This document shows, in pieces, positions 58,767 to 64,000 of a DNA stretch of 64,000 nt. The translations under genes were made by a program, and so were the position numbers. The stretch is from Hordeum vulgare subsp. vulgare (taxonomy: Eukaryota; Streptophyta; Magnoliopsida; Poales; Poaceae). The first letter of the stretch is position 1; the number at the start of each line of letters is the position of its first letter. The stretch is from NCBI RefSeq assembly GCF_904849725.1, contig NC_058520.1, positions 319,249,186 through 319,313,185 on the forward strand, written 5' to 3'. The notes under the pieces were generated by a model. The model was not told the origin of the DNA. It did no database searches and saw nothing but the letters and a program-made list of their open reading frames with translations.

Positions 58767-60367
58767 GAGTCAATAATCTAGTTCACATCACCATGTGATT
58801 TCAACGAATCCAACACCCATATAGTTATGGGGTCTGGTCACGTCATGCTCGTGAGAGAGGTTTTAGTCAACGGTTCTGAAACTTTCAGATCCGTGCATTC
58901 TTTACAAATCTTTATGTCATCTTATAGATGCTGCTACTACGTGCTATTCGGAAATGCTCCAAATATCTACTCTACTATACGGATCCGTTTCACTACTCAT
59001 AGTTATTCGGATTAGTGTCAAAGCTTGCATCAACGTAACCCTTTACGACGAACTCTTTAACCACCTCCATAATCGAGAAAAATTCCTTAGTCTATTTAGT
59101 TACTAAGGATAACTTTGACCGCTGATCAGTGATTCAATCCTGGATCACTCTGTGTACAAACTTGCTGCAAGGCACACATCAGGTGTGGTACTCAGCATGG
59201 CATACTTTAGAGTGTACGGCGAAGGCATAGAAGACGACCTTCGTCTATTCTCTTTATTCTGTCGTGGTCGGGTTTTGAGTCTTACTAAAATTCACACCTT
59301 ACAACGCAACCTAGAACTCCTTCTTTGCTGATCTATTTTGAACTCCTTCAAAAACTTGTCAAGGCATGCATCTTGTTGAAACTTCCATTAAGCGCTATCA
59401 AACTATCTCCATAGATCTTTGATGCGCAACGTTCAAGTAGCTCAATCCAGGTATTCGTTTGAAAAACTCCTTTCAAACAACCTTGTATGCTTTACACAAA
59501 TTGTACATTACTTCTGATCCACAATATGTCAACCACATATACTTATCAGAAATTCTATAGTGCTCCCACTCACTTCTTTGGAAATACAAGTTTCTCATAA
59601 ACCTTGTACAAACCCAAAATCTTTGATCATCTCATCAAAGTGTGTATTCCAACTCCGAGATGCTTGCACCAGTCCCTTGAAGGATCACTGGAGCTTGCAT
59701 ACTTGCTAGTATCTTTAGGATCGACAAAACCTCCTGGTTGTATCACATACAATGTTTGCTCAAGGAAACCGTCGAGGAAACAATGTTTTGACATCCTACG
59801 TGCAATATTTCATAAATAATGGAGCAACTACTAACATAATTCTAATCAGACTTTTAGCATCGCTACGAGTGAGAAAGTCTCATCATAGTCAACTGTTTGA
59901 TCTTGTCAGAAACATCTTTGCGACAAGTCGAGCTTTTCTTAATAGTGACTTATCACCATCATCGCCTGTCTTCCTTTTCAAGATCCATCTTTACTCAATA
60001 GTCCTCTGACCATCAAGTAGTTCTTCCAAAGTCTACACTTTGTTTTCATACATGGATCCTCTCTCGGATTTCATGGCTTCGAGCCATTTGTCGGAATCCG
60101 GGCCCACCATTGCTTTATTCATAACTCGTAAGTTCATTGTTGCTCAACAACATGACCTCCAAGACAGGGTTACCGTACCACTCTGCAGTAGTACGCGACC
60201 TTGTCAACCTACGAGGCTTGTAGTAACTTGATCCGATGCTCGATGATCACCATCATCAGCTTCCACTTCAATTGGTGTAGGCGGCACATGAACAACTTCC
60301 TGCGCCCTGCTACACACTGGTTGAAGTGATGGTTCAATAACCTAATCAAGTTCTACTACCCTCCCAC
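58767..60367 (-). pseudogene. F reverse transcriptase and RNase H, decayed
   Basis: A clear RT piece lies at about 59604-59755: GGFVDPKDTSKYA in one frame and, after a shift, LVQASRSWNTHFDEMIKDFG in another. The rest of RT and RNase H is too broken to read; near the end LTK and SHEHDVTRPHNYMG hint at the C-terminus. Coordinates cover the region expected to hold the domain. Confidence 0.65.
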
Positions 60368-61130
60368 TCAATTCTTTCGAGAGAAACCTTTCCTCGAGAA
60401 AGGATCCGTTTCTAGAAACAAACACTTTGCTTTCGGATCTGAGATAGGAGATGTACCCAACTGTTTTGGATATCCTATGAAGATGCATTCATCCGCTTTG
60501 GGTTCGAGCTTATCAGACTGAAACTTTTTCACATAAGTGTCGAAGCCCCAAACTGTCAAGAAACGACAGTTTAGATTTCTCTAAACCTGAGTCTATACTG
60601 TGTCATCTCAACGGAAATATGCGGTGCCCTATTTAAAGTGAATGCGGTTGTCTCTAATGCATAACCCATAAACGATAGTGGTAATTCGATAAGAGACATC
60701 ATAGCATGCACCATACCAAATAGTGCGTGGCTATGACGTTCAGACACATCATCCCACTATGATGTTCCAGGTGGCATGAACTGCGAAACAATTTCCACAT
60801 TGTCTTAACTTCGTACCAAAACTCGTAACTCAGATATTCATTTCTATGATCATATCGTAGACAGTTTATCCTCTTGTTACGACGAACTTCACTCCTGAAA
60901 CAGAATTGAACTTTTCAATATTTCAGACTTGTGATTCATTAAGTAAATACTCTTGTATCTACTCAAATCGTCATTGAAGTAAGAACATAATGATATCCAC
61001 TGCGTGCCTCAGCACCCATTGGACTGCATACATCAAAATGTATCACTTCCAACAAGTTACTATCTTGTTTCATCTCAATGAAAACAAGGCCTTGATCATG
61101 TGGTATGATTTGCATGTCACTAGTGATTAA
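60368..61130 (-). pseudogene. F integrase, decayed
   Basis: The C-terminal part is readable: MSLIELPLSF, MGYALETTAFTLNRAP (about 60640-60720), then WGFDTYVKKFQSDKLEPKAD and ECIFIGYPKQ (60559-60368). These motifs are conserved in Copia integrases just before RT. The catalytic core upstream is interrupted by stops and frame changes. Confidence 0.75.
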
Positions 61131-61276
61131 AAATCAAGTGAGTATAAAGATCCATCAGCATGGAGCCTCTTCATGCAATTTATACCAACATGACTCAAGC
61201 GGCAGTGCCACAAGTAAGTGGTACTATCATCATTACCTCGTATCTTTTGGCACCAATATCATGAACATGTGTAACA

Positions 61277-61507
61277 CTACGATCGAGATTCAATAAACCA
61301 TTGAACGTGATTATTCAAGCAAATAGAGTAACCATTATTCTCTTTAAATGAATAATCGTATTGCAATAAACACGATCCAATCATGTTCATGCTTAACGCA
61401 AGCACCAAATAACAATTATTTAGGTTTAACACCAATCCCGGTGGTAGAGGGAGCGTGCGACGTTTGATCATATCAACCTTGGAAACACTTCCAACACGTA
61501 TCGTCAC
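61277..61507 (-). pseudogene. F protease to pre-integrase segment
   Basis: The frame reads MTIRVGSVSKVDMIKRRTLP, then LPPGLVLNLNNCYLVLALSM and IGSCLLQYDYSFKENNGYSI. This corresponds to the region after the protease active site and before the zinc-binding part of Copia integrase. The DTG active-site motif itself was not read in frame. Confidence 0.7.
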
Positions 61508-61659
61508 CTCGCCTTTAGCTAGTCTCCGTTTATGTCATAGCTTTAATTTCGTGTTACTAATCACTTAGCAACCGAACCGGTATCCAATACCCTCGTGCTA
61601 CTAGGAGTACTAGTAAAGTACACATCAACATCATGTATATCAAATATACTTCTTTTGAC

Positions 61660-62300
61660 TTTTGCCAGCCTTCTTATCTCCCAAGTATCTAGAGTTGCTC
61701 CGCCTCAGTGACCGTTCCCCTCATAACAGAAGCACTTAGTCTCGGGTTTGGGTTTAATCTTGGGTCTCTTCATTAGTGCAGCAACGGTTTTGCCGTTTCA
61801 CGAAGTATCCCTTCTAGCCCTTGCCTTTTCTTGAAACTTAGTGGTTTTACTAACCATCAACTATTGATGCTCCTTCTTGATTTCTACTTTCGCAGTGTCA
61901 AACATCGCGAATCACTCAAGGATCATTGTATCTATCCTTGATATGTTATAGTTCATCACGAAGCTCTCACAGCTTGGTGGCAGTGACTTTGGAGAACCAT
62001 CACTATCTCATCTGGAAGATTAACTCCCACTTGATTCAAGCGATTGTCGTACTCACACAATCTGAGCACACGCTCAACGATTGAGCTTTTCTCCTTTACT
62101 TTGTGGACAAAGAATCTTGTTGGAGGTTTCGTACCTCTCAACAAGGGCACAAGCATGAAATCACAATTTCATCTCTTTAGAACATCACTTATGTTCCGTG
62201 ACGTTTCAAAACGTTTTCGGCACCTTGCTACTAAGCCATTAAGTATTTTGCACTGAACTATCGTGTAGTCATCAGAAACGTGTATGTCGGATGTTCAGAG
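61660..62300 (-). pseudogene. F gag with zinc-knuckle remnant
   Basis: Readable parts are LRLCEYDNRLNQVGVNLPDE (about 62060), SFVMNYNISRIDTMILE and FAMFDTAKVEIKKEHQ (about 61860-61970), and KPKPETKCFCYEGNGH followed by a stop where the knuckle has Trp, then PRYLGDKKAGK (61680-61760). The CCHC knuckle binds element RNA; here its last part is lost. Confidence 0.7.
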
Positions 62301-63710
62301 CATCCACAGACGACGCTCGAGGTGCAGCACACCGAGTGGTGCATTAAGGACATAAGCCTTCTGTGCAGCAACGAGGACAATCCTCGGTTTTACAGACTTA
62401 GTCTGCAAATTTTTCTACTATCAACTTTCAACTAAATTTTCTCTAGGAACATATAAAAAACAGTAGAGCTATAGCGCAAGCTACGTCGTAATTCGCAAAG
62501 ACCATTAGACTATGTTCATGACAATTAGTTCAATTAATCATATTACTTAAGAACTCCCACTCAAAAAGTACATCTCTCTAGTCATTTGAGTGGTACATGA
62601 TCCAAATCCACTATCTCAAGTCCGATCATCACGTGAGTCAAGAATAGTTTCAGTGGTAAGCATCTCTATGCTAATCATATCAACTATACGATTCATGCTT
62701 GGCCTTTCAGTCTCATGTGTTCCGAGGCCATGTCTACACATGCTAGGCTCGTCAAGATTAACCCGAGTGTTCCGCGTGTGCAACTGTTTTGCACCCGTTG
62801 TATGTGAACGTTGAGTCTATCACATCCGATCATCACGTGGTGTCTCGAAACGAAGAACTGTCGCAGCGGTGCACAGTCGGGGAGAACACAATTTCGTCTT
62901 GAAATTTTTTAGTGAGAGATCACCTCATAATGCTACCGTCGTTCTAAGCAAGATAAGGTGCATAAAAGGATTAACATCACATGCAATTCATAAGTGACAT
63001 GATATGGCCATCATCATGTGCTTCTTGATCTCCATCACCAAAGCACCGGCACGATCTTCTTGTCACCGGCGCCACACCATGATCTCCATCAACGTGTCGC
63101 CATTGGGGTTGTCGTGCTACTCATGCTATTACTACTAAAGCTACATCCTAGCAAAATAGTAAACGCATCTGCAAGCACAAACGTTAGTTTAAAGACAACC
63201 CTATGGCTCCTGCCGGTTGCCGTACCATCGACGTGCAAGTCGATATTATCTATTACAACATGATCATCTCATACATCCAATATATCACATCACATCGTTG
63301 GCCATATCACATCACAAGCATACCCTGCAAAAACAAGTTAGACGTCCTCTAATTGTTGTTGCATGTTTTACGTGGTGACCATGGGTATCTAGTAGGATCG
63401 CATCTTACTTACGCAAACACCACAATGGAGATATATGAGTTGCTATTTAACCTCATCCAAGGACCTCCTCGGTCAAATCCGATTCAACTAAAGTTGGAGA
63501 AACTGACACCCGCCAGTCATCTTTGAGCAACGGAGTTACTCGTAGCGATGAAACCAGTCTCTCGTAAGCGTACGAGTAATGTAGGTCCGAGCCGCTTCGA
63601 TCCAACAATACCGCGGAATCAATAAAAGACTAAGGAGGACAGAAAAATGCACATCACCGCCCACAAAAACTTTTGTGTTCTACTCGAGAAGACATCTACG
63701 CATGAACCTA
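62301..63710 (-). other. F leader region
   Basis: About 1.4 kb between the PBS and the readable gag. The N-terminal gag must start here but I cannot read it in a continuous frame. No other gene is seen. Confidence 0.5.
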
Positions 63711-63722
63711 GCTCTCATACCA
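63711..63722 (-). other. Primer binding site of element F
   Basis: The minus strand reads TGGTATGAGAGC just after the LTR end, one base from the tRNA-Met type TGGTATCAGAGC. Confidence 0.75.
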
Positions 63723-63723
63723 C

Positions 63724-64000
63724 TGTTGGGGAACGTCGCATGGGAAACAAAAATTTTCCTACGCGCACGAAGACCTATCATGGTGATGTCCATCTACGAG
63801 AGGGGATGGTTGATCTATGTACCCTTGTAGACCGTACAGCAGAAGCGTTAGTGAACGCGGTTGATGTAGTGGAACGTCCTCACGTCCCTCGATCCGCCTC
63901 GCGAACCGTCCCGCGATCAGTCCCACGATCTAGTGCCGAACGGACGGCACCTCCGTGTTCGGCACACGTACAGCTCGACGATGATCTCGGCCTTCTTGAT
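63724..64000 (-). repeat. 5' LTR of element F, partial
   Basis: The first 277 bases repeat 56961-57237 almost exactly (for example GGGAACGTCGCATGGGAAAC, then GTTAGTGAACGCGGTTGATG). The LTR runs off the window. Confidence 0.93.

Larger units (their letters stand above)
56961..64000 (-). mobile_element. Element F: Copia element of Angela/BARE/WIS type
   Basis: On the minus strand, the 3' LTR is 56961-58749, the interior is 58750-63723 and the 5' LTR begins at 63724 and leaves the window. LTR ends (TTGGAAATATGCCCTAGAGG at the start; CGTTCCCCAACA at the end) are those of this widespread Triticeae Copia group. Interior order is gag, protease, integrase, RT, as in Copia. All genes are fragmented. 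The left target duplication should be ATATC (56956-56960). It lies inside the LTR of element E. Confidence 0.9.

Overview
The window is intergenic DNA of a large, repeat-rich grass genome, most likely wheat, Aegilops, barley or a close Triticeae relative. The evidence is nested LTR retrotransposons of types common there: Gypsy elements with LTRs starting TGATACGTCTC, Gypsy/LARD-like elements with LTRs over 4 kb, a Copia element of the Angela/BARE/WIS type, and a CACTA transposon starting CACTAGTG. No intact host gene, tRNA, rRNA or CRISPR array was found. Almost every long open frame is a decayed transposon gene or a chance frame.

Layout. 1-2863 is the 3' part of a plus-strand Gypsy element (A). 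It sits in the pol gene of a chromovirus (H1), seen at 2864-3128 and again from 9970. Between these lies a complete minus-strand element (B, 3129-9969) of the same family as A, flanked by a perfect GATCA duplication. A and B together form a roughly 3 kb inverted repeat around a 265-bp spacer. H1 pol (RT, RNase H, integrase, chromodomain) runs to about 12483 and ends in a 4.4-kb LTR (12529-16952). That LTR is followed by a PBS and a 3.9-kb internal region without a recognisable intact gene (H2, 16953-20876), then a second long LTR (20877-26230). A pol-bearing and a LARD-like internal region therefore share one LTR.

26231-45190 is an older minus-strand LTR of the same family (H4). It is split by a 14-kb non-autonomous Gypsy element (C, 27203-41283, duplication GGGAC) and a 2.46-kb CACTA element (41353-43814, duplication TAT). 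C carries gag, a protease without its catalytic Asp and an accessory ORF of unknown function. Its 3' part is interrupted by a 4678-bp solo LTR (30118-34795, duplication TTATT). The CACTA element carries a broken gene that looks like two tandem B3-type DNA-binding domains.

45190-48070 is the 3' end of another H-type element (H3), cut at 48071 by the first 141 bases of a C-type LTR (G). G is interrupted by a minus-strand LARD-like element (E, from 48212). The second LTR of E is interrupted at 56961 by a minus-strand Copia element (F) that runs off the right edge. G, E and F thus form a three-level nest whose right flanks lie outside the window.

Family letters (A-H) are local labels. Family names were not assigned because no database search could be run. 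Boundaries marked by LTR termini and target-site duplications are exact readings; protein-domain limits are approximate.
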